The notes under the pieces are model-generated. The model was not told the DNA's origin and did no database searches. It was given only the letters and a program-made list of their open reading frames with translations. From Harmothoe impar (taxonomy: Eukaryota > Annelida > Polychaeta > Phyllodocida > Polynoidae): a stretch of 64,000 bases of DNA. Position 1 is the stretch's first letter; each line of letters starts with the position of its first letter. Positions 22,634-31,790 of this stretch are shown in pieces. Both the position numbers and the translations under genes were made by a program. The stretch covers positions 9,424,001-9,488,000 of the forward strand of contig OX381708.1 in assembly GCA_947462335.1 (NCBI GenBank), written 5' to 3'.

Positions 22634-22785
22634 ATGACTAAATTTTCCGCGACCTCTACAACTGTATTATACCTGGTACATCTAAAAACGCTTGTAAAAG
22701 CCGCACCCTTAACTTAGGATAATCTAAAAAGCTGCACCTAAGGTTTGACTCTTGTACAAGTTGTGGCTTCTACGACGAGAGTTTA

Positions 22786-23096
22786 GGGAGTGTTCATTTA
22801 TTATTTACAGGGGGTGGTGGTGGGTTTGGGGGGCGTAAAAATTTCCGACCCCTCCCAAGGGGGGCGTAAAAAATTCTGACCCCTCTTGAGGGGGGGGGGG
22901 GGCGCAAAAATTTAAGCCCTTTTTAGCAAAAAAGCCAGCGCGTTACTATAGTTCAAAGGGGTGGGGGGCGAAAAATGTTCGGCGAGGGGGGGCACACAAC
23001 GTTCCACTCGCTCTCGAAGGGGGGGCCTAAAAAGAAAACGCCCCTCCGCGGGAAATCTCACCACCACCCCCCTGTAAATAATAAATGAACACTCCC
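22786..23096. mobile_element. TWA-class MITE, GGGAGTGTTC ends (family B)
   Basis: GGGAGTGTTCATTTATTATT and AATAATAAATGAACACTCCC are exact inverted ends. TTA flanks both sides (22783-22785 and 23097-23099). The interior has three poly-G tracts and GCGCGTTACTATAGTTCAAA, shared by all family B and B' copies. A - strand ORF of 103 codons overlaps it and is not a gene. Confidence 0.9.
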
Positions 23097-23099
23097 TTA

Positions 23100-23534
23100 C
23101 AGTAGTCCACTCGTCCTGGTTTAATGCCGGTACGCATGATTTAAACGATAAAGTTTGCACAAACCTGGAATTACAAACAGACAGCGGGCAACTTGTCGAG
23201 GAACATGGGAGAATGTGGATCATCCGGAACCGTGATGATTATTATCAGCCTGAGCAAAATGTTAAAGCTGGGCCGTCAGGGAATAAGTTCAGCATTTTCC
23301 ATACATGGACTAAAATAACAGTTCCACCAGAGGGCAGCAGTGTTTGGACAGGGGACCATGAGCATTGTCCAGCTACAACATATTCACCCTATCTTATGCC
23401 TGTAAGAGCTGAGCTCCCAGCCCTTAAGAGCCCTCTTGTGAATGAAGACTGAACTATATCCAAAAGTGCTTTCGGCCTCACTTCAACCATGACGGTCAAG
23501 CTTTAATCTGCCAGATATCAAACGATATGGGCAA
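23100..23534. other. Gene-free stretch
   Basis: A 79-codon ORF on the + strand (23213-23452) has no recognisable domain or splice context. The phrase CACCAGAGGGCAGCAG at 23328 resembles a CTCF-type core (CCASNAGRKGGCRS), as an observation only. Confidence 0.35.
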
Positions 23535-23540
23535 TTGCAA

Positions 23541-23575
23541 GAGAAGTTGAAGTTGAAGTTGAAGTTGAAAATTCT
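23541..23575 (-). repeat. 3' hexamer tail of the LINE
   Basis: On the - strand the element ends in repeats of TTCAAC (five copies), preceded by AATAAAAG, which may serve as a polyadenylation-type signal. Short tandem 3' tails instead of poly-A are known for CR1/L2-like LINEs. Confidence 0.75.
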
Positions 23576-23992
23576 TTTATTTATCCTGAAATATTACATT
23601 AGCCTAGGGCATGTTTTAATAATATTCCAGCTCATGTGTTCATATATGAACATACATTTTTATCGTAGTATAATTAATTACATCATTAGTCCTTATGGAC
23701 AGAGTATGTTACATTTAATTAAAGGTCCAAAAAGGGTGTGTCAGATGTTATGACACATGCCTGATGGAATGTGGCATTTGAGAGAGTGGTAAAATTTAGA
23801 AATTTTGAATAAAAGGTTATGGCCATTATGGCCTACATATGCTATTAATTGGGTTGTTAGGAGAGATGGAATGAGAAGTATTAGTTACATAATAATATAA
23901 AGTCTTGGGTGGGTGGCACTGAGAGAGGGAGATAATGCTGGGACTCCCTCGTATAGAGGGAGAGGTTCTATGTCCTTGACATGACCGTGAGG

Positions 23993-26878
23993 TCATGTCG
24001 TTGGGTCAAGCATGAGTTTGGTTGCATAGAACTCCTTTCTTTTTGAGACAAACCTTGTTATATCGTCGATATTTCTTATATCTTTGTCAAAGGAGTTCCA
24101 TGTCATTGACTGTCTAAACCTTAAACTCTTCCTGTAATGGGGGTTTTTAGGCCATGTTGTATGCAATAATTTGCCATCATGGAGCCTTGTAAATATTTGC
24201 CTTGTATCAAGCTGGGAATTTGTTTGGGTTAAATTAAAAGCTGAAATCTCAACATGAAACTTTCTTCTGTCCTCCAATCTGCTTAGCTTAGCAGTTTTGG
24301 TTAATTTCTTAGCATTAATGGTATCCTCATTAAGATATGTAGTCCTTAGCCCCCTGTCGAATGCACTTTGAAGGTGATCTAACTCAGTTTGTATAGCTGA
24401 AGTATAGATAATATCCCCATAATCTATAGCAGGCAATATCATCAATTTCAGAACATCTTCTGCTGATTTTTGGGTTAGGCTTAGCCTAATTTTCCTGAAT
24501 AAACTATTTTTAAAATTGACGTTCCTAGTTAAGTTTTGTACCTGTTGTTTATAACTCAATAAGTTATCAAGTATTAAACCTAGGTATCTATATGTAACTG
24601 CAGATTCAATGATATCATTATCTATGGTTAGAACAGGCTTTGGGGTGTGTTTGAGAAGTGATTGTGTGCCGAAATGAACTACTTTAGTTTTCTTTGTGTT
24701 TAGGGATAATTTATTACTTTTACACCAAATATTTACCTTATCAAGATCATTATTAATAATGTTTTGAACATCTAGGCTAAGAGAATTGTGTGGAAAATAA
24801 ATTACAGTATCATCTGCGTAATGTTGACATTTGAGATTTTGAAGAGTATTATTTAAATCATTTATATATAGGAGAAACAACAGGGGGCCCAGGACACTTC
24901 CTTGGGGAACACCACATGAGATAGGAGCAGGCTGGGAGATGTAGTTATTAGCTTTTGTTTGTTGAGATCTATTAGTTAGGTAATTTTTGATTAAATTTTT
25001 TGAAGAATTTGAGAAGCCCAGTTCCGAAAGTTTGCTAATTAAAATTGTGTGATTTATTGTATCAAAAGCTTTTTTAAAGTCTAAAAAGATGGCTGATGTG
25101 ATGAGTTCTTTATTGACTGATGAGTGGATAGAGTTGGTAAATTTTGAAAGGCTGTCTAAAGTAGATCTTTTTGGTCTAAAACCATCCTGGTGTTCTGTGA
25201 GAATTTCATTATTATTTATATGAATCATTATTTGTTTATGCAATAGTTTTTCCATTATTTTAGCTGGTAGGGGTAAGATGGAGATGGGCCTGAGGTTATT
25301 AACATCTGTGATGTCTCCTCCCTTAGGTAGAGGGGAAACCTTAGCAAGTTTCCATGTATCTGGAAATTTAGACTCAGCAATAACTAAATTAAATATGTGT
25401 AGGGCATGGTTAGGCAGGCTGGTAAGGGCATCTTTGAGAACCTGAGTTGAAATATTATCAACCCCGGATGACTTTGAGACATTAATTTTCCTCAAAAGGG
25501 GCTCAAGTTCCTCCAAAGCAATTTTTTGGAAAGAAAAATTAGAGTCCACAGTCTTGCCATTATACACCCATGGAGTATTCATATTTTGTGCTAAGTTATT
25601 TCCTATGTTAGCAAAGTAATCATTAATAAATGTAGCAGTCTCCTCATGAGGAACAGGCTCATCAGTATCCTTATTGATGAGTGAGAAGGTAGGTGATGAG
25701 GGTTTGGGATTTACTACTTTATTAATAGTTCTCCAGTAATCTTTTGGCTTATCCTTATTTGCCTCTATCTTATCCCTATGAAATTTCCTTTCTGCCTCCC
25801 TATTAATGATTTTTGACCTATTTCTAAGAAACCTGGCGATTTCATAATCATCATCATTTTTTGTGTGGCAATAATACCTCCAGGCCTCGTCCTTATCTTT
25901 CATTAGATAAATCATTTCCCTTGTAATCCAGGGTTTCTTGGCTTGCTTAAAATTAAAATCTTTTATGGGACAATTTATATCTAATTTATAGTGGAGTGCT
26001 GCTATAAACATTTCCCATGCATCGTGCGCTGAATTACATGTGAAAAAATTGTTCCAGTCTAATTCAAGTAATTGGTTCTTGAAGGCTATTGGATTGTAAA
26101 ATCTATATGTACGACCAGAGAATGCCAGTCTCTCTTTAGGGACGCAGACATGTTGGCGTGTTACATAGATTAACTCATGGTCACTAAGGCTTATGGCTTT
26201 AGTGCCATACCCTGTTATATTGTATGAATTAGTGATAATCAGATCTAGTGTAGTATGGTTACCAGTAGTGGGATTCATTCTAGTATAATTTTTAATTAAT
26301 TGCTTGCAACCTAAATGACCTATCATATTTTTTAACAATTGTAAATCAGGGTGTGCTCTCTGTCCAGGTTTAAGGGGTGCAATGTTAATATTATAATCTC
26401 CTATCATAAAGATCTCTTGATATTTCTGAGAATCTATTGCATTAAAGCTGTCACGTAGGTGATCCAGCCCAGGCTTACCCTTAGCTTCAGGGGGTCTGTA
26501 TATGTTCGCTATGACTATGCGTCTAACATTGGGTTTGTACACTACCATCCATTGAACCTCCAGATCAAGGTCATTTTTATTATAATTACTAAGCTCGGTA
26601 AAGGAAACTGTAACACCATTCTTGACGTAGGTGGCAATCCCACCACTCGGCCTTAGACCTAAGATAGCTCTATCCTGCCTTACTAAGGTATATCCTTCTA
26701 TGATAAGCTGATTGCTATTACTCTCATCTGTGAGCCATGTTTCAGACAGTGTTACACAATCTATGTTAGACTCTTCAATATATTCCCTAAGTGATTTGAT
26801 ACAACCATTTAGGCTTCGGCAGTTAAAATGTACAAAATGTATGCCTTTTTCCCCAGAAAAGTCTAAGTTAACAGTCAT
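23993..26878 (-). CDS. LINE ORF2: endonuclease-reverse transcriptase, 961 aa, intact
   Basis: This is the replication protein of the retrotransposon. The N-terminal endonuclease/exonuclease/phosphatase domain (about 1-240) nicks target DNA. All expected catalytic residues are visible: N19 in HFNCRS, E46 in SETWL, Y127 in NIYRPP, D161 and N163 in IGDYNIN, D212, and the S232-D233-H234 triad end. The reverse transcriptase (about 470-760) has motif A LDFKKAFD with D600, the GVPQGSVLGPLLF motif B, and Y687-A-D-D in motif C. A C-terminal region of about 200 residues follows, without the Cys-His knuckle found in some LINEs. The start at 26878 is the first Met before the endonuclease core, and no stop interrupts the frame. 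It lies 1.17 kb downstream of the esterase ORF, so independent translation is needed. The length is typical for CR1/L2 ORF2. Confidence 0.95.
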   Translation of the reverse strand: MTVNLDFSGEKGIHFVHFNCRSLNGCIKSLREYIEESNIDCVTLSETWLTDESNSNQLIIEGYTLVRQDRAILGLRPSGGIATYVKNGVTVSFTELSNYNKNDLDLEVQWMVVYKPNVRRIVIANIYRPPEAKGKPGLDHLRDSFNAIDSQKYQEIFMIGDYNINIAPLKPGQRAHPDLQLLKNMIGHLGCKQLIKNYTRMNPTTGNHTTLDLIITNSYNITGYGTKAISLSDHELIYVTRQHVCVPKERLAFSGRTYRFYNPIAFKNQLLELDWNNFFTCNSAHDAWEMFIAALHYKLDINCPIKDFNFKQAKKPWITREMIYLMKDKDEAWRYYCHTKNDDDYEIARFLRNRSKIINREAERKFHRDKIEANKDKPKDYWRTINKVVNPKPSSPTFSLINKDTDEPVPHEETATFINDYFANIGNNLAQNMNTPWVYNGKTVDSNFSFQKIALEELEPLLRKINVSKSSGVDNISTQVLKDALTSLPNHALHIFNLVIAESKFPDTWKLAKVSPLPKGGDITDVNNLRPISILPLPAKIMEKLLHKQIMIHINNNEILTEHQDGFRPKRSTLDSLSKFTNSIHSSVNKELITSAIFLDFKKAFDTINHTILISKLSELGFSNSSKNLIKNYLTNRSQQTKANNYISQPAPISCGVPQGSVLGPLLFLLYINDLNNTLQNLKCQHYADDTVIYFPHNSLSLDVQNIINNDLDKVNIWCKSNKLSLNTKKTKVVHFGTQSLLKHTPKPVLTIDNDIIESAVTYRYLGLILDNLLSYKQQVQNLTRNVNFKNSLFRKIRLSLTQKSAEDVLKLMILPAIDYGDIIYTSAIQTELDHLQSAFDRGLRTTYLNEDTINAKKLTKTAKLSRLEDRRKFHVEISAFNLTQTNSQLDTRQIFTRLHDGKLLHTTWPKNPHYRKSLRFRQSMTWNSFDKDIRNIDDITRFVSKRKEFYATKLMLDPTT

Positions 26879-26879
26879 T

Positions 26880-28050
26880 TAAATGTATAGAGGCAACATC
26901 CCTTGGACAAATTGAACATAACCAGCGGTCCCATACAGTCAGTGCCACCCGACTTAAAGATAGATCCTATTTTCCAAGTATACAGATATGCGCAATCAAT
27001 GCTATTTGTATACATCATGATATAATCTCATATACAACCCTGTAGACTCCAAGTATGATCACTGTGGCTTCCGTGCATTATCTTAATTTTATTTTATTAG
27101 TAAATGATATCCATTACCTTATCTAGATGAATGAGAATGAGGTGTGTGAGGCGTGAGGAGGGGGGGGTGATTCATATATAGATAGCGACACAGTTGTGGT
27201 TGGAGGAGCTCCCATCTTGGTTCCTGGTATCGTCATAGGTATAGGTTTAGTAGAGTTATGTGCATCTGAATAATAAAATTGCCACATTAATACATGTAAA
27301 TGTAGAAGTAGACAGAGTCATTATCTATAATAATGTTCAATTTTAATATGTATAAGTATAAGTATAAGTATAAGTAAGTACCGGTAAGTATTATCAGCGT
27401 CTATCTATAATGAAGTAGGTACCGGTAGGCTAGACAATTGTATCATAAGTCAATATGGACAACTGAATCCACTTGATGTTAAATTACTACAAGTCAATAT
27501 AATAATTCTTGTGGCGCCTAGCTGGGTGCATGTTAAGCAAACCCATAGCATAATCAAGTTCATTGTCCAGGGTCGTTCAGGTTAAGACATAAAGAGACGG
27601 AACATATGACATTACCGGGTAGGGGTTAAACCTCGCCAGGGTAGACTTAAGGCCCATACTGTGTAGCCAGGTTCTGCATAGAGTCTTTCATAATTAATTA
27701 CAAAGTATTATAACATGTTTTTATAATATACAATATATGCTTTTGCCCAATTTTGAGTGTAGGAGTGACCCTAGACATCTTGATACTATCTGTATGGTCA
27801 TCCGTCAGGCTAGGGTCGTTGAAATAACTTCTAATAATCAATTCAATATATAGGGCTTAGGGGGAAATTGTTATCTAGTATGGAGGGAATTTATTTAAGA
27901 GAGTTACAGGTGTAGACCAGCTTGTGTCCCACTCAGGCATATTAACATCTATATGAACCATATGCCCTGGTGGGAATTGTTATAAATATTAGGGAAAATT
28001 AATTTAAAAGCTTAACAAGATGGTCTGGCCTGATTTGGAATAGGGTGGCA
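26880..28050 (-). other. 1.17-kb spacer between LINE ORFs
   Basis: No ORF of useful length is seen on the - strand. It holds a short (TATAAG)n-like tract at 27350-27390 and CCGGTA words. LINEs usually have a much shorter gap before ORF2, so this could be an insertion, a decayed coding part or an internal promoter or leader. Nothing in it looks like a MITE with intact ends. Confidence 0.5.
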
Positions 28051-28791
28051 TTAAAGGTATGCCGTCTGCTTGACATAGTTCGCTCTAATCATCTGCTGTA
28101 GTGTTATGAGGTTTTTGGCTATTAACCGCGCCCATATCTTTGCAGTGGTGGTGTCTGCGTGTAGGCCGTCTGGTATCCTCTTGTACTTATGTCGCCTTCG
28201 GCCTTTCTTCAACTCATGAACGGAGTTTTGAAGGTGGGGACCAGGGAAGCCAGTCTGTTTGTTCATATCCCATAGGATTTGATTTATCAGCTCAACAGAA
28301 TTATTTATAACGATCTGCTCGACTGCATAATCACCTGGGGACTGATTCCATTGCTCAAAACTAAGCCCGACCAACTCAGCAAATATGACCTTTACTGTTC
28401 CATGTGTGGCAGATTGAACCATATACTTGAAGTGCTCATATTTCGCTATGAGTTGTTCTACTAGGTTACCCACCTCATAGTATTTGGGAGAGATTCTTGA
28501 CGTGTTCTCATTAATCCAGTGGATATTGCTCATATCATTTACTCCTGCCATGATAATTAGTACATCATACGGGCGTTCAGATAATAGAGCTAGGGTAGGT
28601 TCTAATAAGGATACGAGTGTGGCTCCTCTATGTGGTTCGATTTTAATGCTAATGTCCATAGCGTGTAGGTCAGTTAGAGCAGTGTCCACCTTTGACTGGA
28701 GTCCCCGACCCCGGCTGTCCGCCGTCAACAATACCTGTAGTGGCATGTTGGTAATGTTACTGATTGAAAAGCGCGTCTCTGGTCTCTTCAA
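28051..28791 (-). CDS. LINE SGNH/GDSL-type esterase ORF
   Basis: Encodes a 246-residue SGNH hydrolase-like protein. Block I is TADSRGRG with nucleophile S26. Block II is G56 in HRGATL. Block III is GVNDM with N85. Block V is DGLHAD with D208 and H211. All four signature positions are therefore present, and the enzyme could be active. Esterase domains are known in the 5' ORF of CR1-type LINEs, where a lipid or membrane role has been proposed. The frame overlaps the end of the NADAR frame by 35 nt if the first ATG (28791) is used. The second ATG, at 28746, lies ten bases past the NADAR stop and immediately before the domain, so it is the more likely start. Reinitiation or a frameshift could link the two. 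Confidence 0.85.
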   Translation of the reverse strand: MKRPETRFSISNITNMPLQVLLTADSRGRGLQSKVDTALTDLHAMDISIKIEPHRGATLVSLLEPTLALLSERPYDVLIIMAGVNDMSNIHWINENTSRISPKYYEVGNLVEQLIAKYEHFKYMVQSATHGTVKVIFAELVGLSFEQWNQSPGDYAVEQIVINNSVELINQILWDMNKQTGFPGPHLQNSVHELKKGRRRHKYKRIPDGLHADTTTAKIWARLIAKNLITLQQMIRANYVKQTAYL

Positions 28792-29173
28792 GTATTACAC
28801 CACACATATTCTGCCCAGGCCTGTCGTCTGCACCGTTGAGTTCTCCTTGTTCTAGTGTCCTACCAGTACCGTAGAGCTTATCATGTGAACATTCCAACAG
28901 CGTTTTATCTCCGGTCCCCTTCAGATAGTCTCCACATTCCTTGCTGAATGTGAATTTCGCCAGCAGGACTGCACGCATTACCGCTAATTGGTTGGCTTTC
29001 CACACCGGATGGTCCTTGAGAGGTCTGGCTAGACGCATACACGCATAGCCGTCGGTAGCTATAAGGATCTTGCCTGCTATTTTGGTGGCCTTACATAACA
29101 CCGAGAGCTGGTGGGTATATGCTTGTTCCGCGCTATGGTAATATTGTCCATTATATTTGAAATAAACCATATA
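28757..29173 (-). CDS. NADAR domain, 3' portion of the LINE ORF1 (separated by a MITE)
   Basis: The product resembles the NADAR/YbiA family (DUF1768), N-glycosidases acting on riboflavin intermediates, ADP-ribose derivatives or ADP-ribosylated guanine. Visible family features are YNGQYYHSAEQAYTH (the conserved Y-x-S-x-E-x-A-Y block), W in HPVWKANQ, the MRAVLLAKF stretch, TGDKTLLE, YGTG in place of the usual WGxG, and the closing GQNMCGVILEETRDAL. The first domain strand (SILSNMY, equivalent to the usual LSNFYP) is on the other side of the MITE at 29174-29380. Dropping the MITE and one TA joins the two parts in frame. As it stands this fragment starts at an internal Met and lacks the first active-site loop, so it is probably inactive. 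The stop overlaps the esterase ORF. Confidence 0.8.
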   Translation of the reverse strand, partial: YMVYFKYNGQYYHSAEQAYTHQLSVLCKATKIAGKILIATDGYACMRLARPLKDHPVWKANQLAVMRAVLLAKFTFSKECGDYLKGTGDKTLLECSHDKLYGTGRTLEQGELNGADDRPGQNMCGVILEETRDALFNQ

Positions 29174-29380
29174 CTGTAAACGTACATATTTTCGCGTGTA
29201 TAAATTTTCGCGATTTTGCTAAAAAGTGCATTTTCGCGAGGACTTAAATTCGCGATTTTTGGTATATAGTAGTAGTATGGCTATATTGGATAAATTTTCG
29301 CTCTGTACATATTTTCGCGATTTTTAAAAATCGCGAAAATCGCGAAAATATGTACAGCGCGAAAATATCTACGTTTACAG
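29174..29380. mobile_element. 207-bp TTCGCG foldback MITE (family F) inserted in LINE ORF1
   Basis: Ends CTGTAAACGTACATATTTTC and AAAATATCTACGTTTACAG are inverted repeats. TA occurs on both sides (29172-29173 and 29381-29382), as with Tc1/mariner-type insertion. An inner hairpin pairs TACATATTTTCGCGATTTTT with its complement. The insertion falls inside the NADAR coding region and introduces a stop, at 29281 in the - strand ORF1 frame. Confidence 0.9.
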
Positions 29381-30387
29381 TACATGTTGGAGAGAATGGA
29401 ATGATGGCTTTGGAATCCGATTCCGCATTTGAAGACTAAGGTCTTGCTTGAGCCAGGGCGGAGGTCTTCAGGGAGAAGCTCAATTGTATCATGGGAGAAT
29501 TTCTCACCATCTATGGTAATTGTTTTACCCTTAATTGATGCAGTCTTATCAAGTGCCTTTGCTTGTTTCACAATTAGCCTGAGATCCCTATTTTCAGATG
29601 ATTGAGTAGGGGTGAGGTCATCGGCTACCTGAATACCATCCCAAGTGTCTTTCATGTTTTTAAGCTTTTTTACATTTGCAAACACCTTGCCTTTGTGGCC
29701 ATTCTCCTTGAAATGTATCATAATTGGACGCGTTCCCTTCTCGGCCTTAAACCCCTGTCGGTATACAGCACTACAGTCAGCGGCAGTCAAACCTGTGCCA
29801 AGGTCAAAGAGAAGTTTCGTAACCGCTGCCTTTGGATTTGCATAGGTCTCTTCGCTGATTCCCCTTATAACCAAATGTGAGCGGCGTTTATCAATTTCAT
29901 CTTTTTCTCCCTTTTCACAGATCTGACTAATTGATGCATCATGCTTTGTTACTTGCATTTTTAGAAGCTGCATGTCCTCCTTTAGCTGCTCATAATCCAT
30001 TAATTTGTCCTCTAATTCTGAGATTTTTTGCTGGTTAGAATTAGACTGAGCTATGACTTGGGCAAGTTGAGTAGCATTGGCATGTGTAAGGGTCGATGCT
30101 GTGTTGAGGCTCGAGGAGATTTCAACTAAGTTATCTGTTACCTTTTTTAGCTTTGAAAGGAAACTAACCTCGAAATCTTCAGGGGATTTGTCTTTTTTAG
30201 ACCTTGATTTAGTCTGCTGATGGTCTGGGGACCATTTGATACCCGAGATCTGAGGGATGGGATCAGGTACATCTAGTACAGGTAGTGGCCTTACCGGGGT
30301 TGACTCCAATGGTGGTGGGTTCTCCTCGCCGTCTGCGTCTGCAGGTAATTCTGGTTTAAAAGGGGTGAATCCTCCTCCTTCTGCCAT
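29281..30387 (-). CDS. LINE ORF1: coiled coil, RRM-like domain and start of NADAR (truncated by MITE)
   Basis: This is the RNA-binding/chaperone-type first ORF. Residues 1-80 are Pro/Glu-rich with a basic KSRSKKDKS stretch. Residues about 85-165 form a coiled coil (ISELEDKLMDYEQLKEDMQL and surrounding heptads). An L1-ORF1-like RRM and C-terminal domain follow (SHLVIRGISEE; RPIMIHFKENGHKGKVF; DDLTPTQSSENRDLR). The genuine LINE part ends with SILSNM at 29383. The next 33 codons to the stop at 29281 are read from the MITE. Without the MITE the frame continues directly into the NADAR fragment, giving a fusion of about 473 residues. The start ATG at 30387 is the first in frame and is preceded by about 200 bp of presumed 5' UTR. 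Confidence 0.85.
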   Translation of the reverse strand: MAEGGGFTPFKPELPADADGEENPPPLESTPVRPLPVLDVPDPIPQISGIKWSPDHQQTKSRSKKDKSPEDFEVSFLSKLKKVTDNLVEISSSLNTASTLTHANATQLAQVIAQSNSNQQKISELEDKLMDYEQLKEDMQLLKMQVTKHDASISQICEKGEKDEIDKRRSHLVIRGISEETYANPKAAVTKLLFDLGTGLTAADCSAVYRQGFKAEKGTRPIMIHFKENGHKGKVFANVKKLKNMKDTWDGIQVADDLTPTQSSENRDLRLIVKQAKALDKTASIKGKTITIDGEKFSHDTIELLPEDLRPGSSKTLVFKCGIGFQSHHSILSNMYCKRRYFRAVHIFAIFAIFKNRENMYRAKIYPI

Positions 30388-30590
30388 GTTGTATGTTCTG
30401 TTAGAGTCACAACTCCTTCATGTAGCAGTAGTCCCAATAAGACCAGGTTATAAGGTGGTTGGATCAGTAGAAATGGTGATAATGCACGGAGCCTTTGTGC
30501 ACGCGTGTCGTCTACTGGGCGGCCATTCTCTCTCCAAGAGCATTTGAAAAGCTCTGTTACTAACGATTCGACAGCAATGAAGAAGAGGTA

Positions 30591-31005
30591 TCCAGACAGT
30601 AAAGAAAAAAAATTATTGTAAGGAAAAACCCTTTCCTACTATCACATAACCTTTCTTCTGTGGTTTAAAACAGTTAAACCACAGTGGAGGGCTAAGACAA
30701 AGGAGTTCACACCTTGGTTATTTCTGTGTAGACTCACATAACCTTACAGCTGTGGTTTAAAACAGATAGACAATGGTTATGTGAGGCTTATTACCTCAAA
30801 AAAAAGTTAGCCTCTCATAACCATAGTCTATCTATTACATAGACAATGGTTCTGAAAAGGTAAGTAGGATTAACCACGGCTTGCTGGTAGGGCGACTTGG
30901 GCTTCGCCCTTGTCTGGCCCCACCAGGAAGCTGTGGTTAATTGGCTTTGGGACCTTGTCCCCAAAGCCATTGACACCACACACAGAGAGTTGGAAAAAGT
31001 AGCAA
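30591..31005. repeat. Chain of short inverted repeats
   Basis: Several hairpin pairs follow one another: GTGGTTTAAAACAG with CTGTTTTAAACCAC-like words, ACAATGGTTATGTGAGG with CCTCTCATAACCATAG, TTAACCACGGCTTGCTGG with CCAGGAAGCTGTGGTTAA, and TGGCTTTGGGACC with the paired TGTCCCCAAAGCCA. There is no ORF and no transposon-like border. Confidence 0.6.
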
Positions 31006-31485
31006 GAAAAGACTAGCATAGGTCCCCTTGTTCATTGTTAAATTAAGCCGTAGCTGGCCCTTAAACATTGCCTAGGACTGGTATCCCCATGTGTCCTTGC
31101 AGGTGTGTGCAAGACTAATTTAACCTAGATCTGGTTTTCAGTTACTGCATGTAGTACCAGTGCACCTTGTGGTAAGGCCTAGACATCTTGTGAACAGCCA
31201 TATTTTGAGTTCTCTAATGTGGCTGTCAATGGCAAGGATAGGTACCAGCCTAATAACTATTGACTCCTATGTCAAGCCCAGCTGTCAATGTCAATGCCAA
31301 TTCCCATACTATGCACATACAGGACCTGTACTAGAAGTTGAGTGGTCCAGGGTGGCTCTTGAAATCGCTCAAGCCCGCCCAAAGACAAACTGTGAAGTCC
31401 AACATGATTACCCCTCCCCACCCCACACACACATGCAAGAAACCACATGCAACAACCCTAAAATAATATGTTGCCAACACAAGTC
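31006..31485. other. Gene-free stretch
   Basis: A 235-codon + strand ORF begins at 31160, but most of its length is the pyrimidine tract that follows. The first 100 codons have no recognisable domain, no splice support and ordinary composition. I do not call it as a gene. Confidence 0.45.
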
Positions 31486-31489
31486 CTCC

Positions 31490-31790
31490 TTATGCCCGCT
31501 CCTTCTCCTCCCTGTGCCCCCTCCTCCTCCTCCTCCCTGTGCCCTCTCCTCCTCCTGCTCCCTCTGCCCTCTCCTCCCTCTGCCCTCTCCTCCTTCCTCT
31601 GCCCTCTCCTACTACCCCATCTTTCCCCTCCTCCCCCCTCTACCCCATTTTCCTCCTTCCTGTTACCTACTCCCCCTCTGCCCCCTCCTCCTCCCTCTGC
31701 CCTCCCTTCTCCCTCTGCCCCCTCCTCCTCCCTCTGCCTTCCCTTCTCCCTCTGCCCCCTCCTCCTCCCTCTGCCCCTCCCTCTGGCTGC
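31490..31790. repeat. CTCCTCCCTCTGCCC simple-sequence tract
   Basis: An imperfect pyrimidine-only repeat. Long open frames on both strands (Pro/Ser/Leu-rich or Glu/Gly/Arg-rich) come from the absence of A or T in the tract. Confidence 0.9.

Larger units (their letters stand above)
23535..30590 (-). mobile_element. CR1/L2-type LINE with NADAR and SGNH modules, about 7 kb
   Basis: A non-LTR retrotransposon reading on the - strand. From 5' to 3' it has: a short 5' UTR (about 30590-30388); ORF1 (coiled coil, RRM-like domain, then NADAR, split by a MITE); an SGNH esterase ORF; a 1.17-kb gap; ORF2 with apurinic-type endonuclease and reverse transcriptase; and a 3' UTR ending in a hexamer tail. ORF2 and the esterase ORF are intact, so the copy is fairly young. 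The MITE in ORF1 must postdate integration. I assign it to the CR1/L2/Rex group from the endonuclease-RT order, the esterase in the 5' region and the short-repeat 3' tail. The exact clade needs a tree. The 5' border is approximate. Confidence 0.85.

Noticed and set aside
23213..23452. 79-codon + strand ORF next to the LINE 3' end
   Set aside because: No homology recognised and no splice signals. Left as intergenic.
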